A stretch of 64,000 bases of DNA from positions 67,306,093 to 67,370,092 of the forward strand of contig JARCOQ010000006.1 in NCBI GenBank assembly GCA_029207755.1. Direction: 5' to 3'. Source of the DNA: Chamaea fasciata. Its lineage: Eukaryota > Chordata > Aves > Passeriformes > Sylviidae. The translations under genes and the position numbers were made by a program. The notes beneath the pieces are model-generated. The model did not search any database. It was not told where the DNA came from and worked only from the letters and a program-made list of their open reading frames with translations. This document shows positions 50,197-61,158 of the stretch, one piece after another; positions within the stretch are counted from its first letter, which is position 1, and each line of letters starts with the position of its first letter.

Positions 50197-52697
50197 TAAC
50201 TGTGGGAATTTCCAGTCTTAAGTGACAGTTTCTCTTATTACTGTGTGGAAAAAAATAATTTCATAAGTCAGCAAAGCCAGTTCAAACTCCTATTTTAGTA
50301 GTTTTAACAATAGAAAAATTATTTTGGTCAGCCCTGCAGTTTCATAGAAACTAAAAAGGACTTTCTTATTGCAAAACTGTGAGGTCATTCAAGTGGAAAG
50401 CAGTCTGATCCTGTGTAGCCAAGCTGGACTTGCAACTCAAGGAAAAAAAGAACAAATTATACATAGTAGGGGTCCTCACACCCAGCCAAAATATGTTTGC
50501 CTGAAAACATCGTCTTCTCGACCCTATTGTTGTCCTCCTGCAAGCCTCAGGCCTCCCATCTGGGAATTGTTTGTACTTCAGCATCACTGGGACCAAGTGT
50601 GGATTGATCCCTTCCAAGCTCTGTGGGCCAGGAGCTTTCCTTTCCAGAGGGTCTGGCTGCCTTGGTGCTGGACTGCTCCTACCTAGAGAGATGCTGCCCC
50701 AACCTGGGACAGTTTCTCATCCTGACGGCCCTTTTCACTGGACATGGTGCTTCCACTCTGCCCTGCAGGTAGATCTCTTGGCTTTGACAGCCCCCCGAGC
50801 CTTGCCAAGCTGTGCTGACTGGGCATCCTCGCCTGTGCAAATAGGGGAAAAGTCATTAGTTTCCTAGGCACTACTCAGTCTGGCTAATTAGGCTTGTTCC
50901 ACAGACTGGAGGACTGTTAATTGGTCATTTCTAATCAGCGTCTGCCAGGGGACGACTTAGTAATGATATGACATAAAATCAGAACCTTATCCTAGGTTTG
51001 GGGGTTTGCAGCTGTAACTGCTGCAACAAGCTGGAACAGAATGGCAAGTTATTTAAAAGAAATATTTTAAATACGTGGAAAGGTCACTTGAAGGAATTTG
51101 ACTGAACTGTAAGCTACCACTCCAGGGAATAGAAGGAAAATGACCTCCTTTGCTATGGAGACTGAAATATTGCCAAGCCTTGAAATATTCAGATGATTGG
51201 TCAGCTGCCAAAAACTTGCTATTCATGAAATGCCTGGTGTATACAAGCTTGTAGGGCTATTACAGATCTTAATGAGCTACAATAGAGACTTCTGCTTTAC
51301 AAAAGGCAGAGGAAGCAGCTTGTCCTACCAGATCCTCTGTTTCTGTGCTGTTCTGCAAGCGTGGGACCAGAGAGCTGAGTGCCTTCCTCTGGTGGGAGTG
51401 GTGGGCTGGCTTTGAGCGAGCCCAGGAAGGTGTTTGCCATGCAGGCAAGCTGTCTGCCACGTAGCTCATTAGATGACTTGATTAGGTTTTTGCCTGAGCC
51501 CCCACGGCCCTGGAGTCATCCTTGTTTAAAGCCATTCTTTGGCTGCTCAGTTTTGAATTTGTGATCAATGCAGCCCGAGCATCTGTCGATCCCCAGTCCC
51601 AACTCTGCTGCTTCTGCACGTCTGAAAGAGGCTGAAAAGCACTTGATTAGATGGAGAATCATGCCCTGCTGCTCTTTCTCTCACTCCTGGTTTATGCAGC
51701 TAAGTAGCTCACTGCTTTACTAGCAATTGCAAGGCAGGCACTGCTAATAAGCCATTTGCTTTCCAGAAACCAGGCTCGGCTGCATGAATTCCCACTCACA
51801 CGCTCTGTGATCACCTGAGCTAAAAAACTGCTTTTATTTGTGGCTTTTCATACAAGTTTGATTTATTTCTCTTTAAGACTTCACATTTTAACCTTTGGTT
51901 TTCTGGCACGAAATTGAGAAATGCAGGTGACCCCCTATCAGATATCCAAACCATTCCAGTCTCACTATTGAAAAGTCCTTGTCTGAATTTTTGCTGTTTG
52001 CTGGTCATTAAACTAATTCTGAAAAAGCCAGAAAGCTGTGTTGTAGTAGGAAGTTTGATGATTTTTTTGGTTTTCTTGAGAAGGAAACCAAATGGCATCT
52101 TGAGGCTTTCAGGGACTGAAGGCTGTCTTTACCAAAAGGGCTACTGATTTTTTGTTCTTCATTTCTAGTATTCACAAGAATTAGATGTTATTTTCAGCAG
52201 GCTGCCTAAATTTGTCTGCAAAGCTTCCAGCAGAATCCAATGAAAAAAAACCAAAAAGCTATTCTTCACACAACTTAGTAGTTTCTAGCATAATCCTTGC
52301 AAAAAGTTGGAAAACAATATCAAATTTAATAAGGATTTATTGAACTGTGTAGGAGGAATGAAGTACCTCCAAAGTTATATTATATCAGACTGTTTCACCA
52401 AAGGAACATCAATTTGTAAGCATAAAATTCATGGAAAGGTCCTTAGCTTGCTGAAAATGCTCTGAAAAGGTTTCAGTGAACTTTCCCACGAGTCCTGCGT
52501 GCTGCACATCTGCTGTGTAATGTCCATTTTAATGATATGTCAGATGCTAAAATCTCCCTTCCTATATAGTTTCAAATACATCACCGATACATTATTGACT
52601 ACTAACAGAGCAGTGGGCTGCTCTGGATTCCTGCAAGGAAGTGAAACTGCTGTGTGGGAGTGTAATTCCAGTTTTTCCAGGCACGGATGACTTTTGC
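50197..52697. other. Gene-free stretch with regulatory-looking sequence
   Basis: No gene is recognised. Segments 50880-50990 and 51400-51800 retain CpGs (GGGGACGACTTAG, TTTGAGCGAGCCC, CCACGTAGCTC, GTCGATCCCC) with TAATTAG, TTAATTGG and TGATTAGATGG cores. This resembles conserved non-coding DNA in style. Open frames of 98-105 codons at 50369-50867 are unrecognisable. Confidence 0.4.
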
Positions 52698-52809
52698 AGG
52701 GCTTTGAGCAACCTGGTCTGGTGGGAGGCATCCCTGACCATGGCATGAGGGTTGGAACCAGATGATCTTTAGTGTTCCTGCCAACCCAAAGTGCTCTATG
52801 ATTTTATGA
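52698..52809 (+). mobile_element. CR1 retrotransposon fragment
   Basis: Sense-oriented CR1 3' end: AGGGCTTTGAGCAACCTGGT, CTGGTGGGAGGCATCCCTGA, AGGGTTGGAACCAGATGATC, GTTCCTGCCAACCCAAAGTG and a CTCTATGATTTTATGA terminus. It is truncated to about 110 bp. Confidence 0.94.
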
Positions 52810-53144
52810 AATAATTGTCAATATTTATTTAGAGTAGGTCTCGATCTTCTAGGGCTTCAGCCCAGATTTTTATGGATGGATTAGTTGAATCTTCTGGAAA
52901 AGGTGCTGTGTGTTTGTGATTAAATTCTGCCCAAATAGCATATGCAGGTACCTGATTTGTGCTGCAAAGCTACAGCAGAAATTCCCTCTCAGATACCAAA
53001 GGGTCCACTTGCTGTCTTCACCTCGCTTCATTTTTTTTTTTTTTTCCTGGTTCTGCGACACTTTTCCTTTGAAGGCAGCAACTTAAATTAAGCTGTTTTG
53101 AAGGCTGGCTTTCACAGCTGCCTGGCCTGATGCTAATTTTGGAA

Positions 53145-53240
53145 CAGAGCAGCCCGAGAGGTCAGAGCCGCCCCTCCGTCCCTCCATCCCTCCGCGCGCA
53201 GAGGGATGCTCCGGGCTCCGGCTGACCCCTAGTGGCAATG
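53145..53240. promoter_or_regulatory. Small CpG cluster
   Basis: Eight CpG dinucleotides fall between 53155 and 53220 (CCCGAG, GAGCCGCCCC, CTCCGTCC, TCCGCGCGCAG, TCCGGGCTCCGG), the densest CpG patch in an otherwise CpG-depleted window. At under 100 bp it is far too short for a standard CpG island. It could be a remnant promoter, an enhancer or a protein-bound site protected from methylation. A CTCF-like motif adjoins it. Confidence 0.35.
53222..53235 (-). promoter_or_regulatory. CTCF-like motif, one core mismatch
   Basis: On the minus strand the site reads CCACTAGGGGTCAG. It matches the CTCF core CCASYAGRKGGCRS at 13 of 14 positions, with T for G at position 11. It directly adjoins the CpG cluster. 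The mismatch is in a usually strong position, so occupancy is doubtful. Confidence 0.3.
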
Positions 53241-53616
53241 GGGAGGCCTGGAGGCTGCCTGGGGCAGCTCCTTCCTTCCCAGGCATGCAAAATGCCTTTG
53301 CTGCTACAAAACCCTCCAAGAGAGGAGGGGGAAAAGTGCCTGTGTTCAGGTTTTACATGAACATGGTACAGGTTGTGTCGTGGGAGGCTCCACAAGCACC
53401 TCTCATGGGGCAGCACTTCATGGAAGTGAAATAGGAGGTATGGAACGTGGGGTGTGAGGGTGAAATGGTATCCTTTCCTTCTGGCCAGGGAAAACTCAAC
53501 ATCGGTAGGTGTAAGGAGGATGGGTTTTCTGTAGGTTGCTCTTCTCCCCAAAATGTCACTGCAGATAATTAATGAGTGCAAGGAAACACTTCTGGGCTGG
53601 TGATGAGATGAACCTG

Positions 53617-53857
53617 CCATGGTTTAAAGCTAAAAGAGGAGAGATAGAGATCAGATGTCTGGAAGAAGCTCTTTGCTGTCAGGGTGGTGAGCCCCTGGCA
53701 CAGGGTGCCCAGAGAAGCTGTGGATGCCCCAGCCCTGGAAGTGTCCGAGGCCAGGATGGATGGAGCAATCTGGTGGAGTGGAAAGGGTCCTTGTCCATGG
53801 CAGGGGATTGGAATGAGATGATATTTAATGTTCCTTACAACCCGAACTATTCTGAGA
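53617..53857 (+). mobile_element. CR1 retrotransposon fragment, near full 3' block
   Basis: About 240 bp in sense orientation: GGTTTAAAGCTAAAAGAGGA, AGATCAGATGTCTGGAAGAA, GGGTGGTGAGCCCCTGGCAC, CCCAGAGAAGCTGTGGATGC, CCCTGGAAGTGTCCGAGGCC, AATCTGGTGGAGTGGAAAGG and TTACAACCCGAACTATTCTG. The terminal 8-bp repeats are missing or degraded. A reverse-oriented CR1 piece follows 57 bp downstream. Confidence 0.95.
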
Positions 53858-53914
53858 GCTACAGCCCTCAGTGTGCTGCTGCTTCTGCCTTCTTTAAGGT
53901 TTATATCCTACCCA

Positions 53915-53975
53915 AATGCACTCTCTTTCAGTTTAAGGCCATTCCCCATTTTCCTATCACTAATTAGGGGCCTTC
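53915..53975 (-). mobile_element. CR1 fragment in inverted orientation
   Basis: CTCTTTCAGTTTAAGGCCAT, TCCCCATTTTCCTATCACTA and ATTAGGGGCCTTCT are the reverse complement of the CR1 segment just upstream of where the 53617 copy begins. The two pieces share the short GTTTAAA...AAAGAG segment in opposite orientation, giving a small inverted repeat. The intervening sequence may hold a more degraded extension. Confidence 0.8.
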
Positions 53976-55541
53976 TCTATGAAAAATAAATCATTATATA
54001 TAACTATTCTCACTGGCCCAGCTCCTGGGTGTAGCAGTAGCTGGTGGCCTCCTCCCCTCAGAAGGGCACAAGGAGAAAGAGGCTGTACCTCTGCATCCAT
54101 GGGCACAACAGGGAAAGCACCCCATGGAAGGCAGCGTGGAAATGTGAACGTTGTCTCTGAAGCTGTGGGAACATTTCTGAGGCTGTGGTTCCTGCTGATA
54201 GCATCTGAACAGCTCAAAGTCAACCCCAGCTGAACTGAACAAACTGAATTTGGGCATGAACCAACCTGAGGACATGTAGTTCCTCATCATCCTAAATACG
54301 GGAAATCTGCCCCCTTTTTGTTTTCACAAAGAGCCTCTGGGTTTAAGAGGAAAAAAAAAATATTTGGGAGACGCACTCAGGGGCCAGGAAGAAAAGAAGT
54401 AAAAGGAGAGTGGAAAATAAAAATCCCCTTTCTATAACTTTTGTCTTTGACAGATATAGTCAGTAAACACCCTCTAGCAAGTCTTTGAAATGCAACTTTT
54501 TTTCATCAAGATAATTACTCTGTTCTAAAAATCTCCTCTCTTTCTGAGGATATGTCTATTTAAAGTGATGATGTTGAGAGAAAATCAGTTCAAAACCTTT
54601 TAGTGTAACTACAATTAATAGGTGCATGTGAAGACTGTGCAGCCATAGAAAGAGCAGTGTAAAGTTTCTGTTTGGATACTTTGGGACTGGTACAAGACGA
54701 TGAATTTACATTTCAGATTTAAGGAAAAATGAGAATTTAGACCTTCTCTCTTGGTGCTTGGTTCTACTTAATTGCACAACAAAATTATTTGTAACTGGGA
54801 CAATCAACCACAGCAATAATAAATGGCTTCATTTAGGACTTTTGAAGCCAATTAAGACTGCAACATAAGTCATAAGAGGTTCAGTGGGGGGAAAGTCAGA
54901 CCTCAGAAGCTGCCACCTTCTGCTGTGAGGGGAGAACTGGCAAAAACTCACGTTTCTCATTTGGAGAGATTAGTTCATTCTGCCACACACAGGGCTCCTG
55001 AGGACTTCAGCTGCAGTTACCTGCACATAAAAGAGAGTGACTAATGTGGAGAAGGATTTAAATATCTAAGTCTCTTTAACATAATCTCCATTAATTTTTA
55101 TGGATTAAGGAATTCTCTGTGTTAAAGCAGTCGCGGAGGCTTTTGAACTCCTGCTCTGCTAATTGGGGGAGAGAAAATAATTCCTTTGTATGTCCAGACA
55201 ACTGTGGACTGCAAGAAAATGAAGAAATTACAGTAAAAACTCTGCCTGAGGTATTATTTACTGGCCTCCTTTGATAGATGTGTACTAAGCACTGAAGAAT
55301 AAAGGGGGGAAATTTGCTGGGAATGGTTGACAGACATTAAACATACACATTGCTGGATCGTGCCAGTGTGCCTGTTTGATATGCTTAAAGGCAGATGAGA
55401 TGTTCCTCAGTAACATCTTGGGGTACTGCAGGGGCTGGAATTATCCACAGACCCCTCTCCCTCTTCTGTAATTCCGTTAAGTTCCTAAATGGTGAATTGG
55501 GAAATTGTATCTGAGTTTGCTTTGCCTTATCATGGCTCTGC
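53976..55541. other. Gene-free stretch
   Basis: Unique sequence with an A run near 54351-54360. Overlapping open frames at 53960-54290 are unrecognisable. A few retained CpGs occur around 55130. Nothing else is seen. Confidence 0.45.
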
Positions 55542-55561
55542 TGCTGCTGCCAACAGCAGCA
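55542..55561. repeat. CTG-type hairpin
   Basis: Arms TGCTGCTG and CAGCAGCA pair perfectly around the loop CCAA. It is a short trinucleotide-based inverted repeat. Confidence 0.85.
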
Positions 55562-55634
55562 TGGAACAAATGCTGAGCCAGCAGCTGGCAGTCTCCAGAT
55601 ATATGTGGTTTTATCTGTTTAAAAATAGCCACTG

Positions 55635-55653
55635 AGAATTCATGCTTTTCAGG
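55635..55653 (+). repeat. 19-bp dispersed repeat, copy 1
   Basis: AGAATTCATGCTTTTCAGG is identical to the sequence at 58655-58673. The flanks of the two copies do not align further by eye, so the family, if any, is unknown. Confidence 0.7.
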
Positions 55654-55951
55654 ATCAGGAAGGTCCTCTTTCTGGGATTTGTTTAAGATAGTGTACTTTT
55701 GTGGTAACCACACATTTTTTGTGCTGCTCTGCCTCTCCAGTTGGAGCCTTCTGGCCCCTGCCTCTTGTTTACTGAAGCGAAGTTCACAGACATCTTATGG
55801 AGACATGTCCTGCTTTTTTTTTAATGCTTTCACTTGGGATGAAATCCATTCCCACACAGAAACTCTGTTGTCTGATTGATGCTTAAAGATCCTCTTAACA
55901 GGGAATCCAACCATGCCTTGGCACGGAATAAATCCTCTGTCTCCATGGGTT

Positions 55952-56032
55952 TGAGGTGGACCTGGCAGTGCTGGGTTAATGATTGGGCTCAATCCTAGAG
56001 GTCTTTTCCAACTTTAATTATTGATTCTATGA
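55952..56032 (+). mobile_element. CR1-type 3' end, ACCTGGCAGTGCTGG subfamily
   Basis: GTGGACCTGGCAGTGCTGGG, TTAATGATTGGGCTCAATCC, TAGAGGTCTTTTCCAACTTT and AATTATTGATTCTATGAA follow the layout of a CR1 subfamily whose 3' end carries the GGCAGTGCT...GGTCTTTTCCAACC wording. It is distinct from the other copies here. Confidence 0.85.
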
Positions 56033-57020
56033 ATAGCACTGGTCCTACTGCTCAGTCTTGGGAGATGCCACACGGACTCTTCAGCCCCTTCCTTCTGAAT
56101 AGTACATTTTAAATTGATATTTTTGCCTGCCTATACAGCCAGTGAAAGCTGTGCTTCCTCTGGAGGTCAGAAGTCAAAAACTTCCCATGAGTTGGTGCAG
56201 TGGCTGTATATAGGCATAGGAAAAGCCCTTAATGCTTCTCCTCTGGTACCTAGGGAATTTAAGGGGACAGGAGGTAGTCTGGTTCAGCACAACAAATGAG
56301 AAGAAATTATTTCTGTCCGAAAATACTGATGGCAAGCTGGACCCAGGAAAAGGACATTTGTCTCACAGCCATATATAGATTATTAACACTGTGTTTGAGT
56401 TTAATTAGCGGCTTTTTCTGTCAGGTCTGTAATGAAGAACCATGATTTCTGCTTGCAGTTTTCTGGCATAGACTGCTGTAGGGAAATAAGGAAAATAACC
56501 ATGTGCTGTGACTTGACCTAGTATCAAATGGCACAGCTGACTACCACAAATATCTGTACCAAGACTGTTCCCTCTGTGCACTCTCAGCAGCTACACAAAT
56601 TCCAACATCGTTTCCCACTTTTTGTGATTACAAGTTTTCAAGACTTAAGCAAAAGAAAGAAAACAAACTTATTTATAAGATCAGAAGATACCTTAATAGA
56701 AAGAAAACAACAAATCGTGTGTTTATGTTAAATCATGACTAAATGACAGTCATCAGTTAGGCAGAATATTTTAGCTCTGTTAAATTATCTGTTAATTTTG
56801 GTTGCAGGTGCGGTAGTTGCAGGCATATCTGAATTTCTTGGGGTGGGGGAAGTTCTACTTAAAGGTTCTGTAACACCTCTCCTTTGCCAGGTGTCAAGAC
56901 TTTTTTTTCCTGCCTTTTTGGGAAATGGTTTGTCTCCATTCATCCTTAGAACCCTTTTCAGAACTTCCCTTGTGGTCAAGTCAATACTTGAACACTAAAC
57001 AACACAATAGCTAGGCATGC
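56033..57020. other. Gene-free stretch
   Basis: AT-rich unique DNA. Opposite-strand open frames of about 65 codons at 56785-56998 are unrecognisable. No repeat is identified. Confidence 0.5.
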
Positions 57021-57050
57021 AGCTGCTTTATTAAATTAAAGCAGCTTTAA
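57021..57050. repeat. Overlapping alternative hairpins
   Basis: AGCTGCTTTA (57021-57030) pairs perfectly with TAAAGCAGCT (57037-57046) around TTAAAT. An overlapping stem, AATTAAAGC (57034-57042) with GCTTTAATT (57044-57052), uses part of the same bases. The two folds are mutually exclusive. Confidence 0.85.
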
Positions 57051-57481
57051 TTTTGTCATAATATTTTTTCAAATGCAATTGTAGCCTCGAGCTCTACTCA
57101 CTGAAGTTGGTCAGAATATTTTAATACAGTTAGCAGCTTTGCTTCCATTGTCTTTAGCTGGCTTTGCACGAGCCTTGGGGTGGACAAGAGGCTAATACTG
57201 CTAATGATGCAGTGCTCTTCCTGTGTATTTCACCCACGTTCAGTCTAAAATATTTGGAGGTTTAAATTTTTGGTAAACTCTTTCCCCAAAATACAGAATG
57301 TGAAAAGCTGTTATTTAGTGTTTATCCAAGGAACAATGGAGAACTTCTCCCTAAACTGCTTTAAATGACGCCCCCATGAAAGCAATTTTTTTTTGTACAG
57401 AAAAACCACATAACCTGAATAGAATTTGGAAAAAAGCCATGGGGATCATCAGGGAAGCTGAAAAGGCTTACCAAGGCAGAT

Positions 57482-57985
57482 TGTTATGGTTTAGAGGAGC
57501 AATAACTAAGGAAAGACACGATTATTCCGTAAAGAGTGGAAGGAGATAAAGGCTGAGGAAGCAGAGCTTGTTGTAGGGGGATCATGTCAGGGAAACAACA
57601 CCCTTGGGTTATACCAGTGTTTACTTTTTTGGCACAAAGACTTAAAGGTGAGGTGAAAATATTTATGTGGAATTTGAACAGTTTACTGGAATCCAGAGGC
57701 TTAGGACTTTACACACATGGTATAAAGCTCCATCAGAGCTATGCAAGGTGCTGCAGCATTTGTCATCCTCTGCAACAAAGACATTATGGGGGGAAAATTT
57801 TATTCAGAATGTGGTGGTTTGGTCTGTGGAAAGTATAATCTCTTACCTCTGTGAATCCATTGTTTCCTCAAGATGTTCTCTAGACTCCGCTATTTTATGC
57901 GGGAAAATCTCACTGCTGGTCACAAGAGAAGGTCTGGAATAAAGACCATGGGTCTTCCTATTATAAAACAGCAGCCGTGTTCTTC
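57482..57985 (+). mobile_element. Possible solo LTR of an endogenous retrovirus
   Basis: A roughly 500-bp segment starting TGTTATGGTTTAG, with a TATA-like GGTATAAAGC at about 57720 and a polyadenylation-like GGAATAAAGACC at about 57939, in the order expected for an LTR. No internal retroviral sequence adjoins it, so it would be a solo LTR. I could not fix the 3' end on a terminal CA and found no flanking target-site duplication. Ordinary unique DNA is an equally good reading. Confidence 0.2.
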
Positions 57986-59894
57986 TGGTTATTTTTTTTC
58001 TCCTGAAACTTTAGGCTCAGAATAAGAAATCAGTTTTTGATTTATGTGTTTATACCAAACCTACACTTGCTGTTCAGTGGTGTTGAACTGCTGTGAGATG
58101 CAGAAATCTTTCAGTAATTGTAAGAAAATGCTGCAAGCCTGTGCTTTCTTTAAAAGCTATTTTTCTTCAGATTATAATTTTCTGCTTGACTTACTGAGAA
58201 TCTGTAGTGAACAAGCTTTTTTTCCCCTTCTAACTTCTTTAAAAGCTTAACTGAAAAATGCACGAAACTAGCTAGTGCCCCAGTTTCAATTTCCTTGTTC
58301 TACCTTGACAATTACTGTAAATCTCTTCTAGTGTTGTTCTGCATAAAAGATAAGTGCACATTAATAATGCAAGCTTAGAAACTTCCTGGATGTTGTAAAG
58401 AATAGGAATCTATTAAGGAAACAATGGCATTGTTTTCCTTTCATATTTCTTCCCCTTTCAATACCATCTATCGTAACCCATAGGAGATTCAAAAAACAAT
58501 TTTCACTCTCAATATACCTACAGCAGCCATGCTGAAGGCTAAAAAATATAACATTAAGGTCATTTTTTTAGCAGAAATGAGCCAGTTTGCAAACTGTGGT
58601 TGAAAATGCAACTAGGAGTCTGTACCTGATGCTTAACCAGGTAGGGTTATACACAGAATTCATGCTTTTCAGGTAGAATTTCAATGAAGTGTGAACCCAT
58701 GGCATTATGTTAGGTAGTTATATCAGATCGGCTACTTTCTCGTAATTGTTGAATTAATTTAAAATGAGAATTCCTGCTCATCATCGTTGTGGGAAGCTTG
58801 TCTCCTCCTGAATAACTTGATAATAACAGCAGGCTACTGAAAGGAAACTACACACTCCTCTTTTCCTCATGGTTCAGCACAGCAGTTGGGGGTTTTCCTA
58901 ATACCTGTTTTTCCCCCAAGATTAAGATCCAGTGGTCATTACTACTTTGGGCTTTTATTTCAAAACTATTTCTCTTCCCAGCATATGGAAAGCATTGCAG
59001 ACAAATGTTTGTTACAGTGGAAAGTTTAACCCCACAAGCAGTTGTGGACTTGCAGTATTTCCATGAATCCTGTCTGCTTTGTTGCTCAAATACAAGTTTG
59101 GAAACCCGTCCTTTGAGAGATTAATAGTTTTAAGGATCTGACCAAGTAAACTGATTTTTGGCAGCGATAGCGATAGGAGTTGTCCCTGTAAATACTCAAG
59201 TAGAAGTTTAAATATGTGTAAAATTAGTCACCAAAGAGAAAAGCCCTGTTGAGGTCACATCTGCATCTTCCCCCAAAGGTGGGTCTGGGACCAGCAGTGG
59301 CTTAAGCTGTCTGCCAGTTCTTACTCAGAACAATTCAGGCAGGGCTAAATGTTACAGCTTCACCTAGTGCAGTAACACTCTGGGGATGAAGACGAATTAG
59401 GGATGCGTGTCTGGCCTTTCCATTTATTGGCTGTTCCTTCCAGGAGCCACAACTCAACCACAAAAGCCCTGCTTGTATCTGAAACTTGGCAAACGAATCC
59501 CCAATCCCACGGAAATTAGTTAATGTAAACTACTAAGAGCAGAATTATTTGGCAGTTTCTAACCCTCTGGCCATCTATTAAATATGCATAAACAAAACCT
59601 AAAGAACAGCAGTTCCAGATGTTTGTTTGTACTCAGCTGGGGGGGGAGAAGGATTTGCTGTTTGAAAAGAAATGAGAGGAAATTTTTGCTTTTGGAAGTA
59701 GGAGGTGAGTTTACTGTAACTGTTCATTTTCACTCGAACGGAACTTATTAGTGTTTGAACATTAGTTTCAGCAGGATGGAGCTGCAGCAGCCCCAGTTTA
59801 AATGCAGTTTAGCCTGGCTGGATTCAGGATGTGACTGGAGCAGCACAAAGCTGCTCCTGAGGCAAGGCTGAACTTGCTTGGCTCTTGGCTCTGT
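57986..59894. other. Gene-free stretch
   Basis: AT-rich unique DNA. The second copy of the 19-bp dispersed repeat lies at 58655-58673. No gene or RNA is recognised. Confidence 0.5.
58655..58673 (+). repeat. 19-bp dispersed repeat, copy 2
   Basis: Identical to 55635-55653 and in the same orientation, about 3.0 kb downstream. No longer homology is apparent. Confidence 0.7.
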
Positions 59895-60077
59895 GTGTCA
59901 CGGAACCACAGAGCAGTTTGAGTGGGAAGGGACAATAAAGATCATCCAGTTCCACGCCCCTGCCAAGGGCAGGGACACCTTCCACCAGACCAGGCTGCTC
60001 AGAGTCACATCCAACCTGCCCCTGGCCACTGCCAGGGATGACTAATCCACAGCTTCTCTGGGCAACCTGTGCCAGTG
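59895..60077 (-). mobile_element. CR1 retrotransposon fragment
   Basis: Reverse-oriented CR1 3' end. On the plus strand it reads TGTGTCACGGAACCACAGAG, GAGTGGGAAGGGACAATAAA, GATCATCCAGTTCCACGCCC, CAGGGACACCTTCCACCAGA, CCAGGCTGCTCAGAGTCACA and CCACAGCTTCTCTGGGCAAC. A 118-codon minus-strand open frame across it is repeat-derived. Confidence 0.95.
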
Positions 60078-61145
60078 AAGGTGATGGAGAGCACAAACGA
60101 AGCTGGAGGGGAGCTTGTGAGGGATTTAAATGCTGGAGATTGCATTGAAATATATTTCTATCCAGGGAGCTGGTGAACATGAGGTTTTATATAAAATGAG
60201 TGCTCAGCCTGCAGTTTAAAGCTTTGCATGACCTTTGAATACCGCAAACAACCCAATCTCTCTTTCTGCTTCTGTAAACCCCGTGATGCAGTGCAGCTTT
60301 TTTATTCTGCTTTTCCATGAACTAGCCATTTCCATGGATGGCCCTCATTCATTTGCAAAACTCCTGTTTAATGATGTCTGCAAAGGAGTCAAAGCCAACT
60401 GCTTTGCAATCAAATCCTTGCGAAGCAAATAATAAGAAAGCAATTTTTCAGCTGTACCCTAAGACCCAGAGGACAGACTAAAAGCAACCCCTCTATTCCT
60501 CTATAGTTTTAATACAGAAGAATTGCATTATATGAAGTTTTGTTATATATATATATATATATATATACATGACTTCTGCTGCTGCAAACTGAAAGTTTAG
60601 GACTTTTTCAGAGGAAAGAATATTCTTTTGGCTAAGGTGTTCATTTAATATCCCATGAAATGTCCTTTTGGAATTAGGGCAGAGGAGGATGAGTTAAAGG
60701 CTTTTTTTTTTAGCAGTGAGAGACGAGGGGTTTGACTAGTATTGAAACAGTCAAAGCTACTTTCTGTGACGTATATATGGATGTTTGACTGAATTCCCTC
60801 TTCTGCAGGCCTGAAGCCAACTTCTTACAGGCCATTAATTACAAAATGTTTGCGTTACTGACTCTGCCTGGGTTCAAAATATTTATTCTGTAAAGCAGCG
60901 CATTACACCAGAAAAATTTAAGCTCTACTTAAGCATTACACCACAAAAAGAACAGCTGATTAAAAGAAAGAAAATCAATTACTACATATTTTAAAAACTA
61001 AACTATTAGGGAGGAGAGAAAAAGGAGATAAAAAAGAAGAAAGGTACTTGTATGAAGATGCTGGATCTCTTAATTTTTAAACCAGGCAAGGAATATGACT
61101 TCCAGAGCAGCAGAGGAGCTGCAGGGACAGAGCCAAGGCCTGGAT
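60078..61145. other. Gene-free stretch
   Basis: AT-rich unique DNA with the (TA)n run annotated separately and a T run near 60702-60711. No gene is recognised. Confidence 0.5.
60544..60568. repeat. (TA)n microsatellite
   Basis: About twelve TA units in a perfect run. Confidence 0.93.
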
Positions 61146-61158
61146 TGCCATCTAGTGG
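61146..61158 (-). promoter_or_regulatory. CTCF-type motif, minus strand
   Basis: The minus strand reads CCACTAGATGGCA, an exact fit to the 13-base CTCF core CCASYAGRKGGCR; the weak position 14 is A and not C/G. With the plus-strand motif at 61828 it forms a divergently oriented pair 670 bp apart. Confidence 0.45.

Noticed and set aside
53162..53620. 152-codon minus-strand frame
   Set aside because: No domain, and its length is helped by the GC-rich CpG cluster where stop triplets are scarce.
54910..54923. CTCF-like match on the minus strand
   Set aside because: Only 12 of 14 core positions agree, with mismatches at normally strong positions.
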